A stretch of 64,000 nt of DNA, taken from positions 30,137-94,136 of the forward strand of contig CAJODB010000003.1 of the NCBI GenBank assembly GCA_905233185.1, written 5' to 3'. How positions within the stretch are numbered: position 1 is the stretch's first letter; each line of letters starts with the position of its first letter. The position numbers and the translations under genes are program-made. Source of the stretch: an uncultured Alphaproteobacteria bacterium. GTDB lineage: Bacteria; Pseudomonadota; Alphaproteobacteria; UBA3830. Positions 1-9,775 of the stretch are shown here, one piece after another. The notes under the pieces were generated by a model. It worked only from the letters and a program-made list of their open reading frames with translations. It ran no database searches and was not told the origin of the DNA.

Positions 1-151
1 TGCCGTGCGTATTTATAAATGATAAGTTAGTATTTAAGTATGGAAGTAAGAATAACAATTTCGAAAAAGCATCAATTGAATGTGAATTTGTGCATAAAGT
101 GAATTTGTTTGATATATTTCTATAGTTTTTTTGTTTTTGAGAGGTATTCGA

Positions 152-2101
152 GTGAGTAAGAATCAAAAAAATGCGGTTATATGGGTGGCGATAGCCTGCT
201 TTTTCTATTTGTTAGTTCAATCTTTCAGTAATGTAAAAGATGGAGCTGCAGGAATTCCTTATTCTGATTTTATAAGTGATATTGAGAGTGGGAAAATTGC
301 TAATGTCGCTATTCATGGGGCGTCTATTGATGGAGTAACTACTGATGGCAAGCTATTCTCTACATACAATCCGGGTGATACAGAATTAGTTGATCGGTTA
401 ATTGCAAAAAATGTAAAAATAGTTGCGGGACCAAATGAAGAGCATTCTGCTTTGTTACATATATTTTTCAGTAGCATTCTTCCATTGCTTCTGCTTATGG
501 CTGTTTGGTATTTCTTCATGCGACAATTGCAGGCAGGAGGCAATAAAGCACTTGGATTTGGAAAATCAAAAGCAAAGTTACTTAATGAAAATGCGCAAAA
601 AGTAACTTTTAAAGATGTAGCCGGAGTTGATGAAGCAAAAGCGGAGCTCGAAGAAATTGTAGATTTTTTGAAGGATCCGGGAAAGTTTAAACGTCTTGGA
701 GGAAAGATCCCTCGAGGAGTTTTATTGGTTGGTTCTCCAGGCACAGGGAAGACTTTGCTTGCTCGAGCTGTCGCAGGCGAAGCTGATGTTCCATTCTTCA
801 GTATATCCGGTTCAGAGTTTGTTGAAATGTTTGTTGGTGTCGGTGCAAGTCGTGTTCGTGATATGTTCGATCAAGGAAAGAAGAATGCGCCGTGTATTAT
901 TTTCATAGATGAAATCGATGCTGTTGGTCGCCACAGAGGTTTTGGTCTTGGCGGAGGAAATGATGAGCGCGAGCAGACGTTAAACCAACTTTTAGTTGAA
1001 ATGGATGGCTTTGAAGAAAACAGCGGAGTGATTATTATTTCCGCAACGAATCGCCCGGATGTTCTCGATCCTGCATTACTTCGTCCTGGCAGATTCGATC
1101 GGCAAGTTGTTGTTCCTGCTCCAGATCTTAATGGTCGTGAAAAAATTTTGCGAGTTCACTTGGCGAAAGTACCTTTGTCTGAAGATGTAGATCCAGTTGT
1201 TATAGCTCGTGGTACTCCGGGATTTTCAGGTGCGGATTTAGCTAATCTCGTTAATGAGGCAGCTTTACTTGCAGCACGTCGTGATAAACGAGTTGTAAAT
1301 ATGGAAGATTTAGAAGAAGCCAAGGATAAGGTCATGATGGGATCTGAACGTCGTTCTATGGTTATGACAGAGGATGAAAAAAAGCTGACTGCTTATCATG
1401 AGGCCGGACACGCAATAGTTGCAATAAATCTGCCTGATTCTGATCCAATTCATAAGGCTACAATTATTCCGAGAGGAAGTGCTCTTGGTATGGTTATGCG
1501 GTTACCTATAAACGATCGTATCTCTGTTTCTCGTGTTAAACTGGAAGCGGACTTGTCCGTAGCTGCAGGTGGACGCATCGCAGAAGAAATGATTTTTGGA
1601 CCTGAAAAAATTACAACAGGTGCATCTTCCGATATAAATCAAGCGACAAGAATTGCAAAAATGATGGTTGTTGAGTGGGGGATGAGCGACAAATTGGGAT
1701 TCTTATCTTACGCGGATGATGGACCTCGTGAAGTCTTTTTAGGGCATTCGACTGTTTCAAGCAAAAATATTTCTGTTGATACTGCAAAAGTTATCGATGA
1801 AGAAATTCGTGCGATTGTTGATCGAACATATGCGAGAGCGGAAAATATTTTGAAAAATAATAGGCAGGCTCTTGAACTACTCGCTCAAGGTTTGCTTGAA
1901 CATGAAACTCTTACTGGTGAGGAGATAAAAAAAATAATCGGCGGTGAAAAAGTTGAAAAGCATATAAAAAAGTTACCACCAAAAACGTCGAAAAAAACAA
2001 AAATGCCTAGCAGTAAGGATGCAGATGAAGCAGTAAAACTCTCAATAAAGACGAAGAGAAAAGTTTCTAAAAAGTCTGCTGATGATATCGAAAAAAAATA
2101 A
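152..2101 (+). CDS. ftsH: ATP-dependent zinc metalloprotease FtsH
   Basis: This is a membrane-anchored AAA+ protease that degrades misfolded membrane proteins and short-lived regulators. Two N-terminal membrane segments flank a periplasmic domain. Next come the AAA module (Walker A GSPGTGKT, Walker [12 protein letters not shown] ending LLRPGRFDR) and the M41 protease domain with the zinc motif HEAGH. The C-terminal tail is rich in Lys and Ser. The ORF track opens at a TTG at 131, but GTG at 152 has GAGAGG seven bases upstream and gives a normal FtsH N-terminus ([11 protein letters not shown], about 649 aa), so I use that start. The rluD-like gene follows directly. The family is certain; only the start is inferred. 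Confidence 0.96.
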   Translation: MSKNQKNAVIWVAIACFFYLLVQSFSNVKDGAAGIPYSDFISDIESGKIANVAIHGASIDGVTTDGKLFSTYNPGDTELVDRLIAKNVKIVAGPNEEHSALLHIFFSSILPLLLLMAVWYFFMRQLQAGGNKALGFGKSKAKLLNENAQKVTFKDVAGVDEAKAELEEIVDFLKDPGKFKRLGGKIPRGVLLVGSPGTGKTLLARAVAGEADVPFFSISGSEFVEMFVGVGASRVRDMFDQGKKNAPCIIFIDEIDAVGRHRGFGLGGGNDEREQTLNQLLVEMDGFEENSGVIIISATNRPDVLDPALLRPGRFDRQVVVPAPDLNGREKILRVHLAKVPLSEDVDPVVIARGTPGFSGADLANLVNEAALLAARRDKRVVNMEDLEEAKDKVMMGSERRSMVMTEDEKKLTAYHEAGHAIVAINLPDSDPIHKATIIPRGSALGMVMRLPINDRISVSRVKLEADLSVAAGGRIAEEMIFGPEKITTGASSDINQATRIAKMMVVEWGMSDKLGFLSYADDGPREVFLGHSTVSSKNISVDTAKVIDEEIRAIVDRTYARAENILKNNRQALELLAQGLLEHETLTGEEIKKIIGGEKVEKHIKKLPPKTSKKTKMPSSKDADEAVKLSIKTKRKVSKKSADDIEKK

Positions 2102-3076
2102 TTGCGGAGAAAAGCAATAATAAGTTTTTGCGTAATTGTTGATGAAAAAAGAAATCGACTCGATAAATTTTTAGCTCATGAGCTGGTAGATATTTCAAGA
2201 AACAAGATTCAGTCACTTATTGAAGCTGGATATGTTTGTATTGATGATAAAATCGTAAAAAATCCAAATTATTATCTGAAAAGAGGCGAAAAAATAGATT
2301 TAGATTACGAAAGGCTTCGAAAAAATTCCGTCCCTTTAGCTAATTCGGATGTAAATTTTTCGATTTTATATGAAGATGAAGATATTATTGTAATTAATAA
2401 ACCAGCTGGAGTAGTTGTTCATCCGGGAGCAGGAAATTATGATCATACTCTGGTAAATGGTCTTGTATATCGTTATGATTTATCTTCGGGAAGTGATGAA
2501 TCGCGTCCGGGAATCGTTCATAGAATTGATAAAGACACGAGCGGAGTTTTAGTAGTCGCAAAAAACGATCATGCGCATGCGTTACTTGCTGAGCAATTTC
2601 AAATTCATTCCATTAAAAGAAAATACATTTGTTTTTGTTTCGGTGTTCCTCGTATGAAAGTTGGAAAAATTGAAACTATGATTTCACGAGATCCAAACAA
2701 TCGTTTAAAAATGTCAGTTTCAAAAGAAAAGGGAAAATTGGCGGTTACAAATTATAAGATTTTGAAAAGTTTTTTTTCATTTGCATCGAAAATAGAATGT
2801 GAGTTGCATACGGGACGTACTCATCAGATAAGAGTTCACATGTCGCATATAGGACACAGTTTAATAGGCGATTCAACATATAAAAAAAAGAATTATCCTC
2901 TTCCAAAAGAAATTGCGAAGTATATAAATGAATTTCCTCGTCAGGCTTTGCACGCTTATTTGTTGGAATTTGTTCATCCGAGATCAAAAGAAATTATGCA
3001 TTTTGAAATTGGTTTACCAGAAGATTTGAAAGAATTGGAAGAAAAGATGTCACAATTTACATTAAATAATGGTTAA
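2102..3076 (+). CDS. rluD: RluD-family 23S rRNA pseudouridine synthase
   Basis: This enzyme isomerises specific uridines in 23S rRNA helix 69 or a related site. An N-terminal S4 RNA-binding domain (NKIQSLIEAGYVCIDDK) precedes the RluA/RluD catalytic domain with the catalytic-Asp motif HRIDKDTSGVLVV and a downstream TGRTHQIRVH. The length, about 320 aa, is normal. The start is unclear. The ORF opens at a TTG in the codon right after the ftsH stop and in the same frame, with no ribosome binding site before it. GCGGAGA at about 2104-2110 would be well placed for a start near the ATA codons at 2117 and 2120. Both ftsH and the rluB-like gene lie on the same strand, so translation coupled to ftsH is likely. 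The exact rlu paralogue is inferred. Confidence 0.88.
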   Translation: MRRKAIISFCVIVDEKRNRLDKFLAHELVDISRNKIQSLIEAGYVCIDDKIVKNPNYYLKRGEKIDLDYERLRKNSVPLANSDVNFSILYEDEDIIVINKPAGVVVHPGAGNYDHTLVNGLVYRYDLSSGSDESRPGIVHRIDKDTSGVLVVAKNDHAHALLAEQFQIHSIKRKYICFCFGVPRMKVGKIETMISRDPNNRLKMSVSKEKGKLAVTNYKILKSFFSFASKIECELHTGRTHQIRVHMSHIGHSLIGDSTYKKKNYPLPKEIAKYINEFPRQALHAYLLEFVHPRSKEIMHFEIGLPEDLKELEEKMSQFTLNNG

Positions 3077-3087
3077 AGATTGAGAAT

Positions 3088-3837
3088 ATGAAAGAAGGAA
3101 AAATTAGACTGGCGAAAAGAATAGCGGAAAGCGGAGCCGCATCAAGACGAGAAGCGGAACGTTTTATTGAGGAAGGACGAGTAAAAGTCGATGGAGAAGT
3201 AGTAAAAACGCCTGTTTTTTTCGTTTCAGAAAATAATGTCGTTTCGATAGATGAAAAAATCATTTCAAAAAAATCAGAAGAAATAAAAATATGGAAATTT
3301 TATAAACCAAATGGAGTAATAACTTCACGAAAAGATAGTAAAGGACGTTCTACTGTTTTTGATTACTTCAAAAAATTTGATCAAGATCGTTTGTTATATA
3401 TAGGGCGTTTGGATTGCAATTCAGAAGGGCTATTATTATTTACAAACAATGGTGATTTAGCCAGAAAAATGGAGTTGCCGAAAAATGCTTTACAACGAAC
3501 ATATCGAATAAGAATTTTTGGAAAACTTTCTGAAAACGCTAAAGAAAAACTGAAGCGCGGAGTTATTATCGATGGTATAAAATACGGTTCCGTAAAAATC
3601 ATTGAAGAAAATGAAATGACAACGGCAAAAAATCGTTGGCTGAAAGTAACTCTTTTTGAAGGAAAAAATCGAGAAATACGAAAACTAATGCAATATTTTG
3701 GTTGTAGCGTGAACAGACTAATTCGCATTAGCTATGGGCCGTTTTATTTGGGAAATACCATGCAGCCGGGACAGATCGAAAAAATTGGACGAAGAGATGT
3801 CGAAAAATTTCTATCACAATATTTTAACAGTAAATAA
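3088..3837 (+). CDS. rluB: RluB/RsuA-family rRNA pseudouridine synthase
   Basis: An S4 domain occupies roughly residues 1-60 (LAKRIAESGAASRREAERF). It is followed by the RsuA/RluB/E/F catalytic domain with GRLDCNSEGLLLFTNNGDLA, where the Asp of GRLD is the catalytic residue, and by the late motif GKNREIRKLMQYFG. At 249 aa it has the size of alphaproteobacterial RluB proteins. It starts at ATG 3088, 11 bases after the rluD-like stop, so the two genes form a likely operon with ftsH. It modifies 23S or 16S rRNA. RluB fits better than RsuA because of the S4 sequence and length, but that choice is inference. Confidence 0.88.
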   Translation: MKEGKIRLAKRIAESGAASRREAERFIEEGRVKVDGEVVKTPVFFVSENNVVSIDEKIISKKSEEIKIWKFYKPNGVITSRKDSKGRSTVFDYFKKFDQDRLLYIGRLDCNSEGLLLFTNNGDLARKMELPKNALQRTYRIRIFGKLSENAKEKLKRGVIIDGIKYGSVKIIEENEMTTAKNRWLKVTLFEGKNREIRKLMQYFGCSVNRLIRISYGPFYLGNTMQPGQIEKIGRRDVEKFLSQYFNSK

Positions 3838-3967
3838 TTTTTTATTTGATTATGTTTATTTACTTTTATTTTTTTTCGTTATTTCGTAATTCTTGTATAC
3901 TTTTTTACAAAGTCACACTATTTTCTTGAAAAACTACAGAATAGTACCATAGGCGTTTGCTTTTTTT

Positions 3968-4057
3968 AAAGGATTCAATTTAGATTGCAAATTTCGTTAT
4001 CTCGTAGCTTTTATATTTTCTTGCTTGCTATTGTTTTTTATCAAAATTGAATCCTTT
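3968..4057. repeat. 14-bp inverted repeat with 62-bp spacer in a 260-bp gap
   Basis: AAAGGATTCAATTT (3968-3981) is matched perfectly by its reverse complement at 4044-4057, with 62 bases between the arms. A T-rich run follows the right arm. The repeat sits between the convergent ends of the rluB-like gene and the minus-strand secreted-protein gene. It could form the base of a structured 3' region serving as a two-way terminator. No gene is visible in this gap. Confidence 0.4.
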
Positions 4058-4097
4058 AGTTTTTTTATCTATCTGCTACTTATACTATAAGAGATTG

Positions 4098-5387
4098 CTA
4101 TTGTTGTTCAGATACTTCATCATCGGATTCTCTCTGTTCACGGCTTTCGCTTGGAGCTTCCGCAGGGAAAGAAAGTCTTTGTTCTGTTTCCGAATCTTCA
4201 GACGTTTTTTCAATGGAAGGAATATTGTCTAAATCTTCAGGTGCTTCTGCAGGAAACGATATATCGCTTTTGTCTTCTGCTGTATTAACTGCTGTTTCTT
4301 CATTGTGCTCGCTAACGTTGATATCTTCGCGATTATCAGATGATGACGGTTCTTCCAAAAATTCGGTTACTGTAAGACTTAGTTTATTGGAAAAATAGTT
4401 TTCATTAAATTGATTCATTAATTCCGCAGTTTTTCTTCTATCCTGCTTAGATAATGTTGTTGAATATTTGAACACTGATACCATCAAATCATTAATGTCA
4501 GATATGCAGTTAACGCATTCTATAATCATTTCAAGACATTCTGAATATCCTTTATTCCTTACGTCAGATGAATTTAATTCTCTAGTAGATGCAACCATTT
4601 CTTCTATAGCCGCAGCCATACCATTTTCTTTAACTTTAAATCCTTCATCTGATCTTTTTTCTGAAACTTCATTTGATGGATCTACCTGTAATATATAACT
4701 AGCATTCAACAAATAGAGCTTTATATATTGTTGTTTCAAATTATCTGCAAGAGTTTTTAACTCTGAAGATATTTTTTTCGCTGATTTCTCTCTGTTTGAA
4801 TTAAGCATAGATGTTTGCATATCAACAATGGATTCTGCAACTTTTAACAAAGTCTCTGATGCGTTTTTGTAATATTCATTACTTATGTCAGCAGTCATAA
4901 CGAGAGATTCCAGCGCTTTTTTATCTGCGCCTGTTGATTCTTTTATTCTTGGTACAACAGTTTTTTTTACTTCACTGAAACCATCGATAGTATCAACAGA
5001 TGCAGCTAAAAATTTATTGATTGATTTTGCAAAAGCTATCAACTGAGAAGCATTTTCTTTTCCTATCTTTTTTATAAAATCATCTTTGACTGATTTTAAT
5101 GTTAATTTTTCTGCTTTCGTGCAAATCTTTGTTGTGCTTTTCTTGGAAGGAGTACTTTTAGGTTGTTTCGCTTTATCATATACATAATCTATGCCCAAAG
5201 CTGCGAGTGCGATAGGACCTGTAATTAAGAGGCTAACCGCACCGCCAATAATAGTTTGATGAGCAAGCTCTCCTGAAAATGACAAAGCTTCTTCAGCTAC
5301 ATCGCTAGGCCTTGTTATAACTGCATTAAGATCGAATACCTGCATGACGGACAAAGTGCAAGCTGCACAGATAATTTTGTGTTTCAT
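4098..5387 (-). CDS. Secreted or membrane protein of unknown function, acidic C-terminus
   Basis: I do not recognise this 429-aa protein. It starts MKHKIICAACTLSVMQVF, which looks like a signal peptide. A second hydrophobic stretch near residues 48-70 (GGAVSLLITGPIALAALGI) could be a membrane anchor. The middle (about 90-300) is rich in Lys, Ser and Leu and reads as helical and coiled-coil prone. The last 90 residues are acidic and low complexity and carry two copies of SFPAEAP in similar contexts. It stands alone on the minus strand, convergent with rluB. The features fit an exported, possibly host-facing protein, but no function can be assigned. Confidence 0.75.
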   Translation of the reverse strand: MKHKIICAACTLSVMQVFDLNAVITRPSDVAEEALSFSGELAHQTIIGGAVSLLITGPIALAALGIDYVYDKAKQPKSTPSKKSTTKICTKAEKLTLKSVKDDFIKKIGKENASQLIAFAKSINKFLAASVDTIDGFSEVKKTVVPRIKESTGADKKALESLVMTADISNEYYKNASETLLKVAESIVDMQTSMLNSNREKSAKKISSELKTLADNLKQQYIKLYLLNASYILQVDPSNEVSEKRSDEGFKVKENGMAAAIEEMVASTRELNSSDVRNKGYSECLEMIIECVNCISDINDLMVSVFKYSTTLSKQDRRKTAELMNQFNENYFSNKLSLTVTEFLEEPSSSDNREDINVSEHNEETAVNTAEDKSDISFPAEAPEDLDNIPSIEKTSEDSETEQRLSFPAEAPSESREQRESDDEVSEQQ

Positions 5388-5510
5388 AGATTATCTCTTT
5401 CTTACCTAAGTTTTTAATAGTTAGTATTATATAGCCCAAAAAGTAAAAAATACGTTAATTTGTTTTACAAAAATAAAAATATTTTTCAATTTATAAAAAA
5501 GTTTTGTTTT

Positions 5511-6563
5511 TTATAATCCTAAAGGCCAACGTGGGCGAGGTTGAAAGTCGAGCGTTGTAAATTGCATTTTTCGGAATTTTTCTATTCCCATCCATGCGAT
5601 CATTGCGCCATTATCCGTGCATAAAGGTATCGGCGGAACGGCAAAACGTGTTTTATATTTGTCACACAGTAACTGTAGACTGTTTCTGATGCGTTTATTT
5701 GCCGCAACTCCTCCTGCTATCACAGCGGCATTTGGGATAATTTGTTTTTTCTTACAATATTCAAACGCAAGATTCATCTTGTATGCGAGAATTTCCGCGA
5801 CAGTTTGCTGAAAACCTGCGCATATATCAGACTTTGCTTGATCTTGGTTGGTGTTATTGTCTGAAAAAATCCTCTCTGCAAGAATTCTAACAGCTGTTTT
5901 TAGTCCTGAAAATGAAAAATCCATGGAATTTTTGTTACACAGAGGATGCGGAAACTCAAATCGTTGATCGTCTCCATTTTCTGCCCATTTTTCCACTCTC
6001 GGACCGCCTGGATATCCTAAATCCAACATTTTCGCTACTTTATCGAATGATTCTCCTACAGAATCATCTAATGTTCGACCTATAACTTCGAAATTATCAG
6101 TTGAATAGACTATACAAATTTGGCAATGACCTCCTGATGCAAGTAATAATAAATAAGGAAATTCGACGTTGTCTTCAGTTAATCTGACAGTTAAGGCATG
6201 AGCTTCAATATGGTTTACTGCAATAAACGGAATGTCCGCAGCTAATGAAATGCCTTTTGCGAAAGTAGCGCCAACGATTACTCCTCCGATAAGACCAGGT
6301 CCACATGTTCCTGCGACAGCATCTAGATCAGATATTTCAATACCAGCGTCATCAAGGGCCTTTTGCACGACAAGATCGATTTTTTCGAGATGGGAACGAG
6401 CTGCTATTTCCGGTACGACTCCGTTAAATTGCTTATGTTCATTAATCTGTGAGTAAATCACATTTGAAAGAATTCTTTTATCTCCTGAAACCACAGCTGC
6501 AGCTGTTTCATCACAGCTGGATTCTATCCCTAGAATATATAATTCATTATCAGAAACTGTCAT
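5511..6563 (-). CDS. tsaD: tRNA N6-adenosine threonylcarbamoyltransferase TsaD
   Basis: This is the catalytic subunit that transfers threonylcarbamoyl to A37 of ANN-decoding tRNAs, acting with TsaB and TsaE. The ASKHA-fold protein begins with LGIESSCDETAAAVV and has the metal-binding HIEAH motif near residue 119, the phosphate motifs GGHCQ and DFSFSGLKTA, and GGVAANKRIR. Its 350 aa are a normal full length. The gene ends in an AT-only hairpin region near 5491-5516. The EAL-domain gene lies just upstream on the same strand. Confidence 0.96.
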   Translation of the reverse strand: MTVSDNELYILGIESSCDETAAAVVSGDKRILSNVIYSQINEHKQFNGVVPEIAARSHLEKIDLVVQKALDDAGIEISDLDAVAGTCGPGLIGGVIVGATFAKGISLAADIPFIAVNHIEAHALTVRLTEDNVEFPYLLLLASGGHCQICIVYSTDNFEVIGRTLDDSVGESFDKVAKMLDLGYPGGPRVEKWAENGDDQRFEFPHPLCNKNSMDFSFSGLKTAVRILAERIFSDNNTNQDQAKSDICAGFQQTVAEILAYKMNLAFEYCKKKQIIPNAAVIAGGVAANKRIRNSLQLLCDKYKTRFAVPPIPLCTDNGAMIAWMGIEKFRKMQFTTLDFQPRPRWPLGL

Positions 6564-6601
6564 TTATTTTTGCAATACTTTGTACTTTCTACACGAGCGT
6601 A

Positions 6602-7312
6602 TTATGCAGCAGAACGTTCAGGAAGTGCAATGCTTGATAGATAACTCATGAAATCACTTAAAGGAATGAAAGGATTATTTACTCCGCTGTTGTCGGCAAA
6701 AGCCGGTGCTGCGAATATAAAACCTTGGCCTATGTCAGCTCCCGCTTCGATTACACAATCCATTTGCGCTATTGTCTCTATTCCTTCAGCGACAACTGAA
6801 CAACCTATGTCATGCGAAACTTCCGTGCAAAATCTGAGCAAAGATTGATCTTTGCGACTGTGAGGCGCATTTTGTATGAATTGTTTATCTATTTTTACAA
6901 CATCGAGAGGAAATCTGCTCATAAATTCAAGGGTAGAAAAATTCGTTCCAAAATCATCAAGTGCAACTTGAACTCCACTTGAACAAAGAATCCCAAGATT
7001 TTCTTTTGTTTGAGTCAATTTATTTACAGCTGTGTTTTCGTTTACTTCTAAGACAACTTTGCTACGATTTAAACCTGTCATATCGAGAGTCTTTAAAAAT
7101 TTCTTTGCGAATTGCGGATTTATGGCGTCGTCATTGGTCATATTGATGAAGTATTTAAAGTCGCCATTATGTTTTGTTAATGCGATACTTTCTAAGATAG
7201 ATACAGCGCTTGGATAAGAAGATTCATTTTCTTTTGAATACAAAGCTTCATATCCGATAATATCTTTTCCATCTATGTTAAAGAGGGGCTGTAATCTTAT
7301 CTTGTTATTCAT
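6602..7312 (-). CDS. Stand-alone EAL-domain protein (c-di-GMP phosphodiesterase-like)
   Basis: The 236-aa protein is essentially one EAL domain with no GGDEF or sensory domain. The signature region reads GYEALYS where active enzymes usually have ExLxR, so the Glu is kept and the Arg is Ser. The other catalytic motifs are present: NMTND, EVNEN, LDDFGTNFSTLEFM, VKIDKQFI, VAEGIET and GQGFIFAAP. It probably lies in the cytoplasm, as no signal or membrane segment is visible. It could hydrolyse c-di-GMP or act as a binding regulator. ATG at 7312 follows AGGT. It lies between tsaD and mutL on the same strand. Confidence 0.88.
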   Translation of the reverse strand: MNNKIRLQPLFNIDGKDIIGYEALYSKENESSYPSAVSILESIALTKHNGDFKYFINMTNDDAINPQFAKKFLKTLDMTGLNRSKVVLEVNENTAVNKLTQTKENLGILCSSGVQVALDDFGTNFSTLEFMSRFPLDVVKIDKQFIQNAPHSRKDQSLLRFCTEVSHDIGCSVVAEGIETIAQMDCVIEAGADIGQGFIFAAPAFADNSGVNNPFIPLSDFMSYLSSIALPERSAA

Positions 7313-7365
7313 ATCATACCTAAATATCTTGGAGCACTATTTATATAATGTTAATAACAAATTAA

Positions 7366-9270
7366 TCAAGATCTTTCAAAAAAATTATTTAAATCTTTAA
7401 ATGTTAATATAATATACGAGGGTCTACCATGGCAACACTGAGCAATATTAGTTGTAAGCTCCATTTTGCGTAAAAGATAGTTCATTTCTTGTATAGATAG
7501 CTTTTTTCCTGCTCGCAGACTGCTATGACACGATATAGTCGATAATATGCTATGTATTTTCTCATCTAAAGTATATGTATCGCCAAATGCTGACAGCTCA
7601 TCGATTATGTCGTTAAGTAATGGCTCTGTATCTGAAGTTTCAAGAAGAGCAGGAACAGAGCTTACAGCAACGGAGTTTTCATCCGAATACTCTAAATACA
7701 CTCCTAATTTTATCAGCAGATCATTATAATTTTTCAAAATCTCAATTTGTGCTGCGGTTAGTGTAAAATTTTCAGGAATAAGCAAACTTTGAGAATTTAA
7801 CTTCAGATTATTTTTCAATTCCTCAAGCATTATTCTTTCAGCTGCAGCATGTTGATCGACAATTATTATGCCATTATCACTTTCTGCGACTATGTAGGTA
7901 TTATTTACCTGAAATAACGCATTTCCAAGAGAGATTTTGCCGTCCTCTTTTTGTCTCTCGTTTTGCTCTTCGTTTAGCATTTCTTTGCTTAGCGTTTTTG
8001 GAGCTATTTCAAATGGTTTCGCTTCAATGTGGACTTTTTCCTTGGACCACTCCTTTTTTATTGGCTCGAATGATTCGTTTTTCTGAGAAGGAAAAGCAAA
8101 TACATCTGCTATTTTCGGGGATTGCCACTCGAAATATTCATCTTTCGGCTTCTCTAATGCTGATGCGGTTGTCCTTAATACGGGAGATGGTGGAGTAGAA
8201 ATAATTCCCGTTGGTATTGGCTTAAGGGGATTAGAAATCGATGAATAAAAACGGTCCATCATATCAGTTGTTGAACGATTGCTGCCATATGATTCGATTG
8301 CACGCTTGAGCTCAGACACGATAAATGAACGAATTCGTTCAGTATCTCGAAATCTTACTTCTGTTTTCGCCGGATGAACATTTACGTCGACTTCATTGTG
8401 CGGCATATCGAGATATAAAATCGCAACAGGATAGCGTCCATGGGGGATAAGACCGGCATATGCTGATTTAAGGGCAGATGCGAAGGTTTTGTCTTTCACT
8501 AAACGATTGTTAACGAAAAAATACTGCTGATTTGAAGCTGATTTATTGAATGTTGGAACGCCAATATATCCATGCAAAGATAAATCTCCGCGTGATCCTT
8601 TCATTTCGAAGATATTCTTCGAAAAAGATTCTCCGAAAATATCATCAATACGCTTTGCTAATTTATCGGTTTTTGCATAATGCGCTTTTTCGACCTCTGA
8701 ATCTGTAAATCTGAATGAAACACCACAATTTGCAAGCGCAAGATCATTAAATATAGATCTGCATTTTTCCGTTTCATATGATTCCGACTTTAAGAATTTT
8801 AGACGTGCTGGTGTAGCAAAAAATAAATCTCGTACTTCAATGGTAGTTCCTTGTGATCTGCTTGTTGGTGCGGTTCCTAAATTGTTTTGTCCTTCCATAC
8901 GTAATTGCCAAGCTTCAGATTCTTTATTATCAGATGTTGTGATGGATAATCTGGAAACTGAGGCAATTGATGGTAATGCTTCACCTCTGAAACCAAATGT
9001 GTGTATATCGAATAAATTTTCAGAAGAAAGCTTAGATGTCGCATGACTCATTATGCACAACTCAAGCGAATCTTTATCCATTCCGCTGCCATTGTCGGCT
9101 ACAGATATGAAATTTTTTCCACCATCAATGATTTTTACCGTAATCTCCGTCGCACCTGCGTCTATTGCATTTTCAACAAGCTCTTTGACGACAGATGAAG
9201 GCCTCTCTATAACCTCACCTGCCGCAATCTGATTAACAATACGTTGGGGTAATACTTTTATCTGTTGCAT
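7366..9270 (-). CDS. mutL: DNA mismatch repair protein MutL
   Basis: The N-terminal GHKL ATPase has VVKELVENAIDAGATEI, DNGSGM and GFRGEALPSIASVS. The central linker is Pro/Ser/Lys rich, and the C-terminal dimerisation domain carries DQHAAAERIMLEE, a match to the metal-binding endonuclease motif DQHA(X)2E(X)4E. That motif suggests a nicking-competent MutL, as in bacteria without MutH. It also has SCHSSLRAGKKLS and CCHGRPSYI. The 634 aa are full length and I see no damage. An intact MutL matters for this window because repeat-tract slippage rates depend on mismatch repair. Confidence 0.97.
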   Translation of the reverse strand: MQQIKVLPQRIVNQIAAGEVIERPSSVVKELVENAIDAGATEITVKIIDGGKNFISVADNGSGMDKDSLELCIMSHATSKLSSENLFDIHTFGFRGEALPSIASVSRLSITTSDNKESEAWQLRMEGQNNLGTAPTSRSQGTTIEVRDLFFATPARLKFLKSESYETEKCRSIFNDLALANCGVSFRFTDSEVEKAHYAKTDKLAKRIDDIFGESFSKNIFEMKGSRGDLSLHGYIGVPTFNKSASNQQYFFVNNRLVKDKTFASALKSAYAGLIPHGRYPVAILYLDMPHNEVDVNVHPAKTEVRFRDTERIRSFIVSELKRAIESYGSNRSTTDMMDRFYSSISNPLKPIPTGIISTPPSPVLRTTASALEKPKDEYFEWQSPKIADVFAFPSQKNESFEPIKKEWSKEKVHIEAKPFEIAPKTLSKEMLNEEQNERQKEDGKISLGNALFQVNNTYIVAESDNGIIIVDQHAAAERIMLEELKNNLKLNSQSLLIPENFTLTAAQIEILKNYNDLLIKLGVYLEYSDENSVAVSSVPALLETSDTEPLLNDIIDELSAFGDTYTLDEKIHSILSTISCHSSLRAGKKLSIQEMNYLLRKMELTTNIAQCCHGRPSYIILTFKDLNNFFERS

Positions 9271-9302
9271 ACATCAATCTATCTGCCATATGTAGACCTA
9301 TA

Positions 9303-9590
9303 TTACTCCAATCCTTTATCTTTTAGAAGATGTAAGAGTATACGTATTATTATAGGTGCCTCATTGATTTTTAATAATTTTGATAATACTTCAATAATAA
9401 ACATTTCGAGTAGAAATATTATCAGCGGCGCCATCCATGTTGTGAATGATTCAAACATTAAAAAATCAAGAAAAATCATCAAACATACTGCCAACACAAA
9501 ACATACATTAGGAAATATACTTTTGTTATCGGTTAATTGATTAATGCTTTCAATATTATTTGGAACATTTATGTTTAAATTTTTTGCCAT
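9303..9590 (-). CDS. Small two-helix membrane protein, unknown
   Basis: I do not recognise the family. The 95-aa product has two hydrophobic segments, about residues 28-48 (FPNVCFVLAVCLMIFLDFL) and 52-72 (WMAPLIIFLLEMFIIEVL), and a charged C-terminus. The gene is real on translational grounds: a strong AGGAGGA lies a few bases before the ATG at 9590, and a TATAAT-like element lies about 50 bases further up on the minus strand. It is transcribed divergently from the por operon. A shadow ORF on the plus strand (9265-9540) lacks such signals. Confidence 0.72.
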   Translation of the reverse strand: MAKNLNINVPNNIESINQLTDNKSIFPNVCFVLAVCLMIFLDFLMFESFTTWMAPLIIFLLEMFIIEVLSKLLKINEAPIIIRILLHLLKDKGLE

Positions 9591-9775
9591 GATTTCCTCC
9601 TTTCATTATTTTATCCTTATTTTCCTTATAATTATATTATAGATATTTAATGCGCGCTTGGCAAGGGATGGACGTCAATACTAAGTATTGCAAATTATTC
9701 GATAAAAAACTTCAGCATTGCTTTATCATAAAATTTTATGTATTGTTCTAGCAGTTTTCTTCATTGGGAGGACAG

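Noticed and set aside
313-744. 143-aa minus-strand ORF inside ftsH
   Set aside because: Shadow of a strongly conserved gene; composition and lack of start signals speak against coding.
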